11,852 nucleotides of DNA from Candidatus Bathyarchaeota archaeon. GTDB taxonomy: Archaea; Thermoproteota; Bathyarchaeia; Bathyarchaeales; Bathycorpusculaceae. The stretch spans positions 1-11,852 of the forward strand of contig DAOUSM010000010.1 in the NCBI GenBank assembly GCA_030627225.1, given 5' to 3'. Under the pieces are notes generated by a model that saw only the letters and a list, made by a program, of their open reading frames with translations, did no database searches and was not told the DNA's origin. This document shows positions 1 through 6,600 of the stretch, piece by piece (the stretch's first letter is position 1; each line of letters begins with the position of its first letter). Made by a program: the position numbers and the translations under genes.

Positions 1-2
1 AC

Positions 3-896
3 CTAAAATACACTGGCGATTTCAAATTCGTTCAAGGGCAACTCTGGGAAAACCTGAAAGCAATTGTTAAAAACCATGTGGGAGGGACAGCTTTCAACAT
101 ACATGTGGACACCGACGGCTTGCTTCACCATGGTTCTCAACTAACATGGATGGACGCAGCAATAAATGGTCAACCAATAACCCCAAGGGCTGGAAAGGCC
201 GTTGAGGTTCAGGCGTTGTGGTATAACACCTTAAAAATTATGGAGCTTTTGGCAAATAAGTTCGAGGAGGGAAGTGAAGCAGAAAAGTATGTTCAAATGG
301 CTGAAAACGCAAGGAAAAGTTTTGCTGAAAAATTCTGGAATCCAGAGAAGAACTGTTTGTTCGACGTTATAAGCGAATATGACAAGGATGACTCGTTGAG
401 ACCTAATCAAATTATTGCTGTTGCTTTAGACTTCACCATGCTTGATTATGGCAAGAATGAAAAAATCGTCGATGTTGCGCATCATGAGCTTTTGACACCT
501 TACGGCTTAAGAAGCCTCGCAAGAAATGACCCAAGGTACATTGGAGTTTATGCTGGAGACAGAATAAGCAGAGACAAAGCCTACCATAATGGAACAGCTT
601 GGCCTTGGCTGCTAGGTCCTTTCACAACAGCATTTCTAAAAACCAAAGGTTACGCTGAATATAGACGTGAGTACGCTTTGAAGAATTTTCTTTTACCATT
701 GTTTACTGAACAAAATTTTAAGGCTGGACTTGGAACCATAAGCGAAATCTTCGATGGAGAACCGCCACACACGCCTAGAGGATGCATCGCTCAAGCATGG
801 AGTATTGCGGAGCCGTTCAGAGCCTATGTGGAAGATGTAATGCATGTCAGACCAAAATATGAAAAGAAAGTTTTGCAAAGAGCTTATGAAAGGTAA
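3..896 (+). CDS. Glycogen debranching enzyme, amylo-alpha-1,6-glucosidase domain (C-terminal part, 5'-truncated by window)
   Basis: The frame is open to the left edge, so this is the C-terminal 297 residues of a longer protein. The GTG at 78 is internal, because the coding sequence LKYTGDFKFVQGQLWENLK runs upstream of it. It belongs to the GDE_C / amylo-alpha-1,6-glucosidase family (GH133), which hydrolyses alpha-1,6 branch stubs of glycogen-like polymers in the cytoplasm. Visible family motifs are HHGSQLTWMDA, TPRAGKAVEVQALWYN, NGTAWPWLLGPF, GTISEIFDGEPPHTPRGC and the final AQAWSIAEPFRAY. The Asp of TWMDA and the Glu of ISEIFDGE are the likely acid/base pair by analogy with eukaryotic debranching enzyme; this is inferred. 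The end matches a normal family C-terminus. It converges with the GAPDH-like gene 77 nt downstream. Family call is firm; exact substrate is unknown. Confidence 0.9.
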   Translation, partial: LKYTGDFKFVQGQLWENLKAIVKNHVGGTAFNIHVDTDGLLHHGSQLTWMDAAINGQPITPRAGKAVEVQALWYNTLKIMELLANKFEEGSEAEKYVQMAENARKSFAEKFWNPEKNCLFDVISEYDKDDSLRPNQIIAVALDFTMLDYGKNEKIVDVAHHELLTPYGLRSLARNDPRYIGVYAGDRISRDKAYHNGTAWPWLLGPFTTAFLKTKGYAEYRREYALKNFLLPLFTEQNFKAGLGTISEIFDGEPPHTPRGCIAQAWSIAEPFRAYVEDVMHVRPKYEKKVLQRAYER

Positions 897-973
897 ACAC
901 TAACCTTGGATATTATTCTGTTCATCTACTGTAACTTTGAAGGTGTGTAATTGCTGTCTGTCTTCTGGTTCAG

Positions 974-2014
974 TTATGGATATATTCCTGGGCTTAGAAG
1001 CCTTAATGCTTCGTTGGTTCGATTAAAGCTCTCTTCCATCTTTTCTTCGCTTGCTAAAGCTCTTATCGCATCGATTACTTCTGGAGTTTGAACGCAATGA
1101 GGGTCAAACGCTTGAACGAGCTTTAATCTGTGATTAATTGCTTCTACATGTTCGTGCCATGTACATACCTCGTAAATGTCAGCGGATGGACGAGCGACTC
1201 TTCGGATGTATTCAAAGATTGCGTCTGTGGAGTGTAGTCCCATGTCGCTTCTCACAAGTATGCTTCTGGGAATCCTACAGAGAAGGTCTATGACGCTTTC
1301 CGTTGAAGCTGTTTGTTCTAAGTCGACTACCATAGCCTCGACGGCTAGTAGAATTGAGGGAACTGCGAAGGATGCGAATGTGACATCTTTTGGCAACATT
1401 TGCTGCATTTCAACGCGGAACGTGTTGTCAGCAACATACGGTTTGTCGGGAATTATCGTGTCGACTGGTCCATGGTGTCCCCTCATAGGTTCAGTTCCAG
1501 GTCGGATAAGCGTGCACGTTGCATGCTTTATGCCGAACTCAATATCTAATGGTTTAAGGGTTCTTGTTAAAGACACCGCGAAGGGTGATGGGATGCGGAC
1601 AGAACTTGCTTTTCTAGCTTTATTATAGTTTATGGTTGACATGAATGCTTGGATATCTGCGACCTCAAGGGGTTCGCCTGCTTGGAAAACACTCTTGACG
1701 TTATATCTCGAATAGAATTTCTCCTTGTTTTTCTTTCCAACACCGCCTGGCGTAACGTCTACAACCACGTCAACATCGTACAAGAGACTCGCAATTGACC
1801 CTTGAACGTCAATTCCAGCTTTCTTGAAGGCTCCAGCATAGTCTGAATCTACGAGATAGATGGCAAAACCCTTTCTGAATGCCATGAGTGCAGAAATGTC
1901 TGGTTCCTTTAAACAGATACCAGTCAACTTCATGTCCTTTTGAACAGAAATTGCCTCGGCAATTCTTGTGCCTTGTGACCCGTAACCAACCAAACCAACC
2001 TTTATTTTATGCAC
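974..2014 (-). CDS. Type II (archaeal) GAPDH-family protein lacking the catalytic cysteine
   Basis: A full-length (346 aa) homologue of archaeal type II glyceraldehyde-3-phosphate dehydrogenase, co-linear with the family from the Rossmann motif GYGSQGTRIAEAI (about 10-22) through DVTPGGVG, FQAGEPLEVADI, RTLKPLDIEFGIKH, TIIPDKP, and the C-terminal GLHSTDAIFEYIRR and NRTNEALRLL. In archaeal enzymes the catalytic Cys lies in SCNTTGLCRTLKPL; here the aligned stretch is PSPFAVSLTRTLKPL, so Cys is replaced by Pro144. The active-site His of SHHGPDV is also not in its usual place (ADNTFRV). Other reading frames around 1575-1600 do not restore the motif, so a simple frameshift is not the cause. The start is GTG at 2014 with the Shine-Dalgarno AGGAGTG at 2020-2026. 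It lies 72 nt downstream of galT on the same strand. NAD(P) binding is plausible; classical GAPDH catalysis is not. A paralogue elsewhere would be expected. Confidence 0.85.
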   Translation of the reverse strand: MHKIKVGLVGYGSQGTRIAEAISVQKDMKLTGICLKEPDISALMAFRKGFAIYLVDSDYAGAFKKAGIDVQGSIASLLYDVDVVVDVTPGGVGKKNKEKFYSRYNVKSVFQAGEPLEVADIQAFMSTINYNKARKASSVRIPSPFAVSLTRTLKPLDIEFGIKHATCTLIRPGTEPMRGHHGPVDTIIPDKPYVADNTFRVEMQQMLPKDVTFASFAVPSILLAVEAMVVDLEQTASTESVIDLLCRIPRSILVRSDMGLHSTDAIFEYIRRVARPSADIYEVCTWHEHVEAINHRLKLVQAFDPHCVQTPEVIDAIRALASEEKMEESFNRTNEALRLLSPGIYP

Positions 2015-2086
2015 TTTTTCACTCCTCTGCAGCTGAATAAACTTTAGAACTTACTAAAATGTTAATGCCTCCAATTATTGCATAAT

Positions 2087-3124
2087 CTATGATGCGATTG
2101 TTTCTCGGAGGCTCTCCGCCGCTGCTTCTGGAGTAACAGTGTTTATGTACATGCCCGTGCTTTTTTCAAATCCCGCCCAAATCGCAAGTTTAGGATAAAC
2201 CTCCAAATGCCAATGATAATGCTTGCTTGCATCTTTGTTTATGGCTAGGTGAAAACCAGAATTATAAGGTGGGTCATTCAACAACCTCTTCAATCCATTA
2301 AAACATGCCTTCAGCGTCTCAGCAAAGGTTTTCACTTCGGTCTGCGACATACCAAGCAATGTAGCTTCATGCCTTTTTGGAAATATCCAAAACTCTAATG
2401 GGTGAATGCTTGCCCATGGAGCAAAAACCACAAACCCAGAATTTTCTAGAATGAGTCGTGGTCCATTAAGCTCTTTTTCCAGAATATTACAGAAGACGCA
2501 CTTTTCGTTTTTCGTCCAGAATTTTCTGCTGACTTTAAGCTCTTCCTCCACAATTTTTGGAATAAATGGCGTTGCAATTATCTGGCTGTGGGCGTGGGAA
2601 AGCGAAGCACCAGCCTCCAAGCCGTGATTGCGGAAAATGGAAACATACTTCACGTAGGGTTTCGCGGAAAGTTCACGAAGCCTATCAGTGTAAGCATTAA
2701 TGACATGCACCAACTGCGAAATTTTTGCGTCTGCCGGATGCCCATCATGAACTGGTGATTCAACCAAAACTTCGTGATGACCCACAGCCACAGCCAAATC
2801 ACTGCTTTTCATAATTCGCATTTTGCTAATCTTCCCTTTTGGCGGAGCGAAGGCTGGATAAAGGTTTGGAATACAACGAATCAGCCAATTTTTATGCCTA
2901 AAACTTTTTTCATCCTCAGCTTTTCGGATTCCCTTGCCTGATTTGAGATAGACTAGAACTGCTGGCGGAGTCATGTGCTCATTGCCGGGACAAAGGGGAC
3001 AAACACCTTTTTTGGCTTTTTTCCTTTCTTTTTTCGCAAAGTCTGTTGGACGGCGGCCACGTTCAGTTGCAATCACAACCCAACGGTCGAGTAAATAATC
3101 CTTGCGAACTTCGTTAAATGTCAT
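2087..3124 (-). CDS. galT: Galactose-1-phosphate uridylyltransferase family (GalT / ADP-glucose phosphorylase-like)
   Basis: 345 aa, normal GalT length, with the two tandem HIT-like halves of the family. It transfers a nucleotidyl group between sugar-1-phosphates through a covalent His-NMP intermediate. Visible: early RKDYLLDRWVVIATERGRRP, zinc-binding C42-x-x-C45 in CPLCPGNE, GHHEVLVESP, the catalytic HAHSQ (H177/H179), a second CVFC pair (C209/C212), and HYHWH in the second half (302-306). E. coli GalT has HPHGQ; the Ser-Gln form also occurs in related ADP-glucose phosphorylases, so UDP-galactose metabolism is likely but ADP-glucose use cannot be excluded. ATG start at 3124. No good Shine-Dalgarno is visible; a weak TATA-like TATTTTAG lies about 25 nt upstream, so the transcript may be leaderless. 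Followed by the GAPDH-like gene, probably co-transcribed. Confidence 0.88.
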   Translation of the reverse strand: MTFNEVRKDYLLDRWVVIATERGRRPTDFAKKERKKAKKGVCPLCPGNEHMTPPAVLVYLKSGKGIRKAEDEKSFRHKNWLIRCIPNLYPAFAPPKGKISKMRIMKSSDLAVAVGHHEVLVESPVHDGHPADAKISQLVHVINAYTDRLRELSAKPYVKYVSIFRNHGLEAGASLSHAHSQIIATPFIPKIVEEELKVSRKFWTKNEKCVFCNILEKELNGPRLILENSGFVVFAPWASIHPLEFWIFPKRHEATLLGMSQTEVKTFAETLKACFNGLKRLLNDPPYNSGFHLAINKDASKHYHWHLEVYPKLAIWAGFEKSTGMYINTVTPEAAAESLRETIAS

Positions 3125-3204
3125 GGCTGAACATCCAACAAAGCTAAAATAGATTGTAACGACATTTAGCGTTTTCCAAAATTTTCAATTCGTTTTAGAA
3201 GAGA

Positions 3205-3522
3205 GGCAGTGGGTCACTGAGGTTCGACGCCCAGAATCCGCTGGACCCTCAAACCCTACGCTCGTACCCGCACCCCCTTGAGCGCTGAACGTCCAGACTT
3301 AGGTTGCTCCCTCCCGGGTCTGGCCGGGTTCGCCTGGTGAACATTGAAGACGGCTTCCCTACGGAAGCTGCTCAATGACCGCCAGCCCCAAGGGACGGAT
3401 AGTCATTGTTTCGGAGATGGGGGTCTCAGCGGCCTTAGACGCCTCAGCCTCAGCTTTCGGCCCGTCGTGTAGAGGGTTTACGGTTCAGGGGACCCCTAGC
3501 CCCCCGCCTAAGACCCACCGCC
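3205..3522 (-). ncRNA. ffs: Archaeal signal recognition particle RNA (7S RNA)
   Basis: No ORF fits this GC-rich stretch. Read on the minus strand, 5' GGCGGUGGGUC and 3' GACCCACUGCC pair as terminal helix 1, giving about 318 nt, the usual archaeal size. Helix 8 (plus-strand 3303-3342) carries the conserved SRP54-binding core: CCAGA, then CCC-GGGA-GGG with a GNRA tetraloop, then AGCAACC. The adjacent helix 6 (3342-3377) is a long hairpin with a CUUCC-GUAG-GGAAG tip, the GNAR tetraloop bound by SRP19. The 5' G-rich part would form the Alu domain (helices 3/4). It is the scaffold RNA for co-translational targeting of membrane and secreted proteins. It has its own promoter and lies between cutA and galT. 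Ends are accurate only to a few nucleotides. Confidence 0.95.
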
Positions 3523-3544
3523 AAGAGATTCTGATGTCTTTAAA

Positions 3545-3557
3545 ACTATAAAACTTT
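3545..3557 (-). promoter_or_regulatory. TATA box of the SRP RNA gene
   Basis: On the minus strand the sequence AGTTTTATAGTTT is centred about 27-28 nt before the helix-1 5' end at 3522, the expected archaeal box A to start-site distance. This supports independent transcription of the SRP RNA. Confidence 0.6.
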
Positions 3558-3586
3558 ACTAAATGGATTTTAACAGCAGTCGCTCA

Positions 3587-3922
3587 TCAATGGATTTTAA
3601 GACATTTATCAATCCACTCTATGTATTCTGAAGAACCCTTAACAATTGGTAGTGCAATAATTTCTGGCACCTCGTAACTATGTAAAGCCCTAATCATTTC
3701 TGAAAGCTTTTCGAACATGTCTCTACGGGACTTCATCAAGAGAATGTGCTCTTCAGCTCTTTCAACCTTTCCAGCCCACCAAAAAAGCGACGAAACTGGA
3801 CCAATTATGTTAGCACACGCAATCAATTTTTCATCAAGCAAGCAACGTGCAATCTTCTCTGCTTCTTCTCTATTTGCAGCTGTTACCATTACGACCACGT
3901 AAGAGCGCCTCAAACATCTCAA
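3587..3922 (-). CDS. cutA: CutA1-family protein
   Basis: A protein of up to 111 aa matching the small trimeric CutA1 family, ferredoxin-like in fold and historically named for divalent cation tolerance, though its exact biochemical role is unsettled. Visible family features are VVVMVTAANREEAEKIARCL, the LIACANIIGPVSSLFWW strand-turn, and the C-terminal signature SYEVPEIIALPIVKGSSEYI. The longest start is TTG at 3922. A second TTG at 3913 gives MRRSYVVVMVT, which fits family N-termini better and has GAG upstream at a workable distance, so the true start is uncertain by three codons. It lies 32 nt downstream of pfkA on the same strand and is probably in that transcription unit. No truncation is seen. 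Confidence 0.9.
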   Translation of the reverse strand: MRCLRRSYVVVMVTAANREEAEKIARCLLDEKLIACANIIGPVSSLFWWAGKVERAEEHILLMKSRRDMFEKLSEMIRALHSYEVPEIIALPIVKGSSEYIEWIDKCLKIH

Positions 3923-3954
3923 CTCACATAGCTTTACTAAAGGCTGACATTGTT

Positions 3955-4983
3955 TTAGCCGAAAAACACGCTTGCTATGTCGTAAAGCTCTAAATTCACA
4001 GTCTTCCGTTTACCAATAACATCTTTCAACGGGACAGAAATTATCTCGTTTCCTTTTATGGCAACCATGTATCCAAACTTTCCTTCATGAACGAGGTCTA
4101 TGGCTGCTATTCCAAATCTTGTAGCTAATATTCTGTCAAAGGCTGTCGGAGAACCACCACGTTGAAGATGCCCCAAAACCACAACACGTGTTTCGATGCC
4201 CATACGCTTTTCAATTTCCTTTCCAATGTAGTAACCTACACCGCCTAGGCGGATGTGCCCAAACTCATCTACACTTTTGCTGTAGACTATTTCTGCTCCG
4301 CCTTTCGGTTTGGCTCCTTCAGCAACAACAATTATGCTGAAGTTTCTGCCCCTTACTTGTCTGCGCTTGATATACTCACAGACTTCGTCTATGTCAAAGG
4401 GTTTTTCCGGGATTAATATGGCGTCTGCACCTCCGGCAAGTCCAGCTTCTAAGGCAATAAAGCCTGTGTATCTACCCATAACTTCAAGGATTATTACCCT
4501 GTGGTGGGCTTCAGCTGTTGTATGAAGTCTGTCAAGGGCTTCTGTGGCGATGGCGACTGCTGTGTGGAAACCGAAAGTGTAGTCTGTGCCAGCCAAGTCA
4601 TTGTCAATTGTTTTGGGCACGCCAACGCATTTAAGTCCAAGCTTACTCATCTTGTAGGCAACGCCTAAAGTGTCTTCGCCACCAATGACAACAACAGCTT
4701 CTATACCAGCTTTTTCGGCGTTTTCAAGTATTTTTTCTGCGCCTCTTTCATGTTTGAAGGGGTTTGTTCTTGAAGTGCCTAGGATAGAGCCTCCACGTGG
4801 AAGAATTCCAGATGCAGCCTTCAAATCTAACGGTAAGAATTCGCCCTCAAGCAGCCCACGCCATCCATCTTTTATGCCAACCATCTCATAGCCGTAATGT
4901 TGAATACCTTTTCTAACAACAGCTCTTATAACTGCGTTAATTCCTGGAGCATCTCCGCCTCCGCTTAGTATCCCAACCTTCAT
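3955..4983 (-). CDS. pfkA: 6-phosphofructokinase, PfkA family with pyrophosphate-type active-site residues
   Basis: 342 aa, full-length family A phosphofructokinase that phosphorylates fructose 6-phosphate to fructose 1,6-bisphosphate. Motifs: GGGDAPGINA (8-17), RGGSILGTSR (63-72), GGEDTLGVA (101-109), PKTIDNDL (123-130, with catalytic Asp127), MGRYTG, and LGHLQRGGSPTAFDR. Residues that discriminate phosphoryl donor are Asp104 and Lys124 (Gly and Gly in ATP-dependent E. coli PFK); Asp/Lys is the known signature of PPi-dependent enzymes. A reversible PPi-dependent enzyme (EC 2.7.1.90) is therefore predicted but untested. ATG start at 4983 is supported by AGGTGA at 4991-4996, which overlaps the aldolase stop codon. 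The gene is 12 nt downstream of aldolase and 32 nt upstream of cutA: a coupled glycolytic/gluconeogenic operon. Confidence 0.93.
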   Translation of the reverse strand: MKVGILSGGGDAPGINAVIRAVVRKGIQHYGYEMVGIKDGWRGLLEGEFLPLDLKAASGILPRGGSILGTSRTNPFKHERGAEKILENAEKAGIEAVVVIGGEDTLGVAYKMSKLGLKCVGVPKTIDNDLAGTDYTFGFHTAVAIATEALDRLHTTAEAHHRVIILEVMGRYTGFIALEAGLAGGADAILIPEKPFDIDEVCEYIKRRQVRGRNFSIIVVAEGAKPKGGAEIVYSKSVDEFGHIRLGGVGYYIGKEIEKRMGIETRVVVLGHLQRGGSPTAFDRILATRFGIAAIDLVHEGKFGYMVAIKGNEIISVPLKDVIGKRKTVNLELYDIASVFFG

Positions 4984-4990
4984 TTCACAC

Positions 4991-4996
4991 TCACCT
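4991..4996 (-). promoter_or_regulatory. Shine-Dalgarno of pfkA overlapping the aldolase stop codon
   Basis: Minus-strand AGGTGA sits 7 nt before the pfkA ATG and shares a base with the TAA of the aldolase gene. This fixes the pfkA start and suggests translational coupling of the two genes. Confidence 0.7.
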
Positions 4997-5916
4997 TAAG
5001 ATGCTTTTCCAGAACTCCCAAATAAACGCATCTTACTCTTAACAACCTCTTTCATAGCTTCTTTGGCTGAACCCAAAATTTTCCTAGGGTCAAACTCCTT
5101 AGGCGAGTTTACCAGAAATTCACGTATGGTTGCTGTAAAAGCAAGCCGCAAATCAGTGTCTATGTTTATTTTTGCGATCCCAAAAGAAATAGCCTTTTGA
5201 ATGTGTTCTTCTGGAATGCCTTTTGCTCCGCTTAATTCAGCTCCGTATTTAACAGCTTTCTCAATAATCCAAGCTGGAACACTTGAAGCCCCATGCAAAA
5301 CAAGAGGGATGCTAACCTTTTCGCGGATAAGCCTCAACCTTTCAAAGTCAAGTTTAGGTTCACCTTTAAACTTGTAGGCTCCATGAGAAGTACCTATCGC
5401 AACTGCAAGAGCATCTACACCAGTTCGTTCAACAAACTCCCTAGCCGCCTTAGGATCAGTTAAAACAGCTTCTCTCTCTTCAACAGTTGACTCTTCTACA
5501 CCTGCAAGTCTTCCAAGCTCAGCCTCAACAGAAACACCTTTCGGATGTGCTAAATCTACCACACGCTTCGTTAAAGCTACATTTTCTTCAAATTTCAAAT
5601 GGGAACCATCAATCATGACCGATGTGAAGCCCGCTTCTATGCATTTAGAAACTGTTTCCACGTCCTTGCCATGATCAAGGTGCAGAGACATTGGCACCGG
5701 AGCCGATTCCGCCGCAGTCTTGACAATCTTTTCAATGTAAGCCAAACCAGCATACTTAATAGAGCTCGGCGTAACAGCAACTATAACAGGCGATTTCTCC
5801 TGGATCGCTGCTTCAGCAACTGCCAACAAGCTTTCCAGGTTACTGATGTTGAAGGCGCCAACGGCATAGGCTTCCCGCATGGCAGGAAATAGCAAATCTC
5901 TGTTTGTAACAAGCAT
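4996..5916 (-). CDS. fba: Class II fructose-1,6-bisphosphate aldolase (zinc-dependent, bacterial type)
   Basis: 306 aa, normal length for class II FBP aldolases (EC 4.1.2.13), which reversibly split fructose 1,6-bisphosphate to DHAP and glyceraldehyde 3-phosphate. Visible: GAFNISN (20-26), LHLDHGKD with Asp81 and zinc ligand His82, EAELG (131-135), GTSHG with zinc ligand His178, LHGASSVP with zinc ligand His208, and KINIDTDLR (249-257) for phosphate and substrate binding. Most archaea use class I aldolases or bifunctional FBP aldolase/phosphatase, so a bacterial-type class II enzyme suggests past transfer; this is inference. A related specificity such as tagatose-bisphosphate aldolase cannot be fully excluded. 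ATG start at 5916 with GTGAAAG just upstream. First gene of the aldolase-pfkA-cutA unit, with a TATA box at 5991-6001. Confidence 0.92.
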   Translation of the reverse strand: MLVTNRDLLFPAMREAYAVGAFNISNLESLLAVAEAAIQEKSPVIVAVTPSSIKYAGLAYIEKIVKTAAESAPVPMSLHLDHGKDVETVSKCIEAGFTSVMIDGSHLKFEENVALTKRVVDLAHPKGVSVEAELGRLAGVEESTVEEREAVLTDPKAAREFVERTGVDALAVAIGTSHGAYKFKGEPKLDFERLRLIREKVSIPLVLHGASSVPAWIIEKAVKYGAELSGAKGIPEEHIQKAISFGIAKINIDTDLRLAFTATIREFLVNSPKEFDPRKILGSAKEAMKEVVKSKMRLFGSSGKAS

Positions 5917-5990
5917 AATCTTTCACGCAAATGATATTAGCAATCAGCATTAATGGCTTTTACGCAGAACTCAAAGATTTTGTGCAGCGT

Positions 5991-6001
5991 AAATTATAAA
6001 T
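5991..6001 (-). promoter_or_regulatory. TATA box of the aldolase-pfkA operon
   Basis: Minus-strand ATTTATAATTT lies about 80 nt upstream of the aldolase ATG. A start about 26 nt downstream would leave a leader of roughly 54 nt. Confidence 0.5.
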
Positions 6002-6043
6002 CAAAACTTTGAAAGGTGAAAACCGCCAGAGACAGAACATAAT

Positions 6044-6051
6044 TTTATATA
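6044..6051 (+). promoter_or_regulatory. TATA box of the PUA-like gene
   Basis: TTTATATA is a near-ideal archaeal box A. Transcription about 26 nt downstream would start near 6074, leaving a leader of about 10 nt before the ATG at 6085. It is divergent from the aldolase promoter. Confidence 0.6.
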
Positions 6052-6084
6052 GTTTATCCCATCACATAACGCAAATGATCTTAA

Positions 6085-6531
6085 ATGAGCGAAAAATATG
6101 CGTATGTCATCATGATTAAGGAGAAATGGTGGAATGAGTTCTGCCGACTAAATAGAGCTGGCAAGACAAACCACGCATACGTACAAAGCGGCTCGGCACC
6201 TCCGAAAAACGCTAAGCTCATATTCTTCTACGTTGTCAAACCAGTAGGCGAGATCCAAGGTTATGCGGAATTTCGAGAACGTGTGGTCGGAGAGACGGAT
6301 GCTATGTGGAAAGAATACGGACGTGAATCATGTCTATCTGAAAATCAATACGATGACCTTTTAAAGGGAACGAGGAAAACGTCGTTCATTCGGTTTACAG
6401 ACTTACACGAAGCAGCCAATCCGATACTCTCAAACGACATCTTAGCATCCTTAGGGGTTAATAGGCTTCCCAGAAGAGGATTCTACATAAGTAAAGAAGT
6501 CGCAGACACGCTGATCAAAATAATGGAATAA
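6085..6531 (+). CDS. PUA-like superfamily protein (DUF365/ASCH/EVE-type), function unknown
   Basis: 148 aa, soluble, no signal peptide or membrane segment. The middle segment KLIFFYVVKPVGEIQGYAEF followed by ERVVGETDAMWKEYG, TSFIRFTDLHEAANPI and RLPRRGFYISKEVADTLI resembles small archaeal PUA-fold proteins of the DUF365/ASCH/EVE type, which bind RNA or modified bases where studied. The resemblance is by pattern only; I cannot name the exact family with certainty. ATG at 6085 fits the TATA box spacing for a nearly leaderless mRNA; no Shine-Dalgarno is seen. It stands alone on + between two minus-strand groups, so its neighbours say little about its role. Confidence 0.65.
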   Translation: MSEKYAYVIMIKEKWWNEFCRLNRAGKTNHAYVQSGSAPPKNAKLIFFYVVKPVGEIQGYAEFRERVVGETDAMWKEYGRESCLSENQYDDLLKGTRKTSFIRFTDLHEAANPILSNDILASLGVNRLPRRGFYISKEVADTLIKIME

Positions 6532-6581
6532 CCTCGAATCCACATTCTTTCGAATCATTAACTTTCTAGGTCAGTTAGAAA

Positions 6582-6598
6582 TTCTCTCCACCAGAGAA
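6582..6598 (-). terminator. Possible terminator hairpin after the GOLD-like gene
   Basis: A perfect 6-bp inverted repeat (TTCTCT / AGAGAA, 5-nt loop) begins 2 nt after the stop codon on the minus strand and is followed by a short T-rich stretch. The T run is weak, so this is tentative. Confidence 0.35.
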
Positions 6599-6600
6599 GT

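Noticed and set aside
78..896. Debranching enzyme starting at GTG 78
   Set aside because: The same frame is open and family-like back to base 3, so the true start is outside the window.
1176..1628. 150-aa open frame on + opposite the GAPDH-like gene
   Set aside because: It lies wholly antisense to a gene with clear family homology, has no domain pattern, and its composition mirrors the opposite strand.
1560..1630. Frameshift as an explanation for the missing GAPDH cysteine
   Set aside because: Reading the other two frames through this stretch gives no SCNTT-like sequence, and the frame is homologous to the family on both sides.
3180..3540. Possible rRNA fragment or tRNA (contains GGTTCGA near 3221)
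   Set aside because: No acceptor or anticodon stem fits around it; the segment is fully explained as SRP RNA by terminal helix pairing and the helix 6 and 8 cores.
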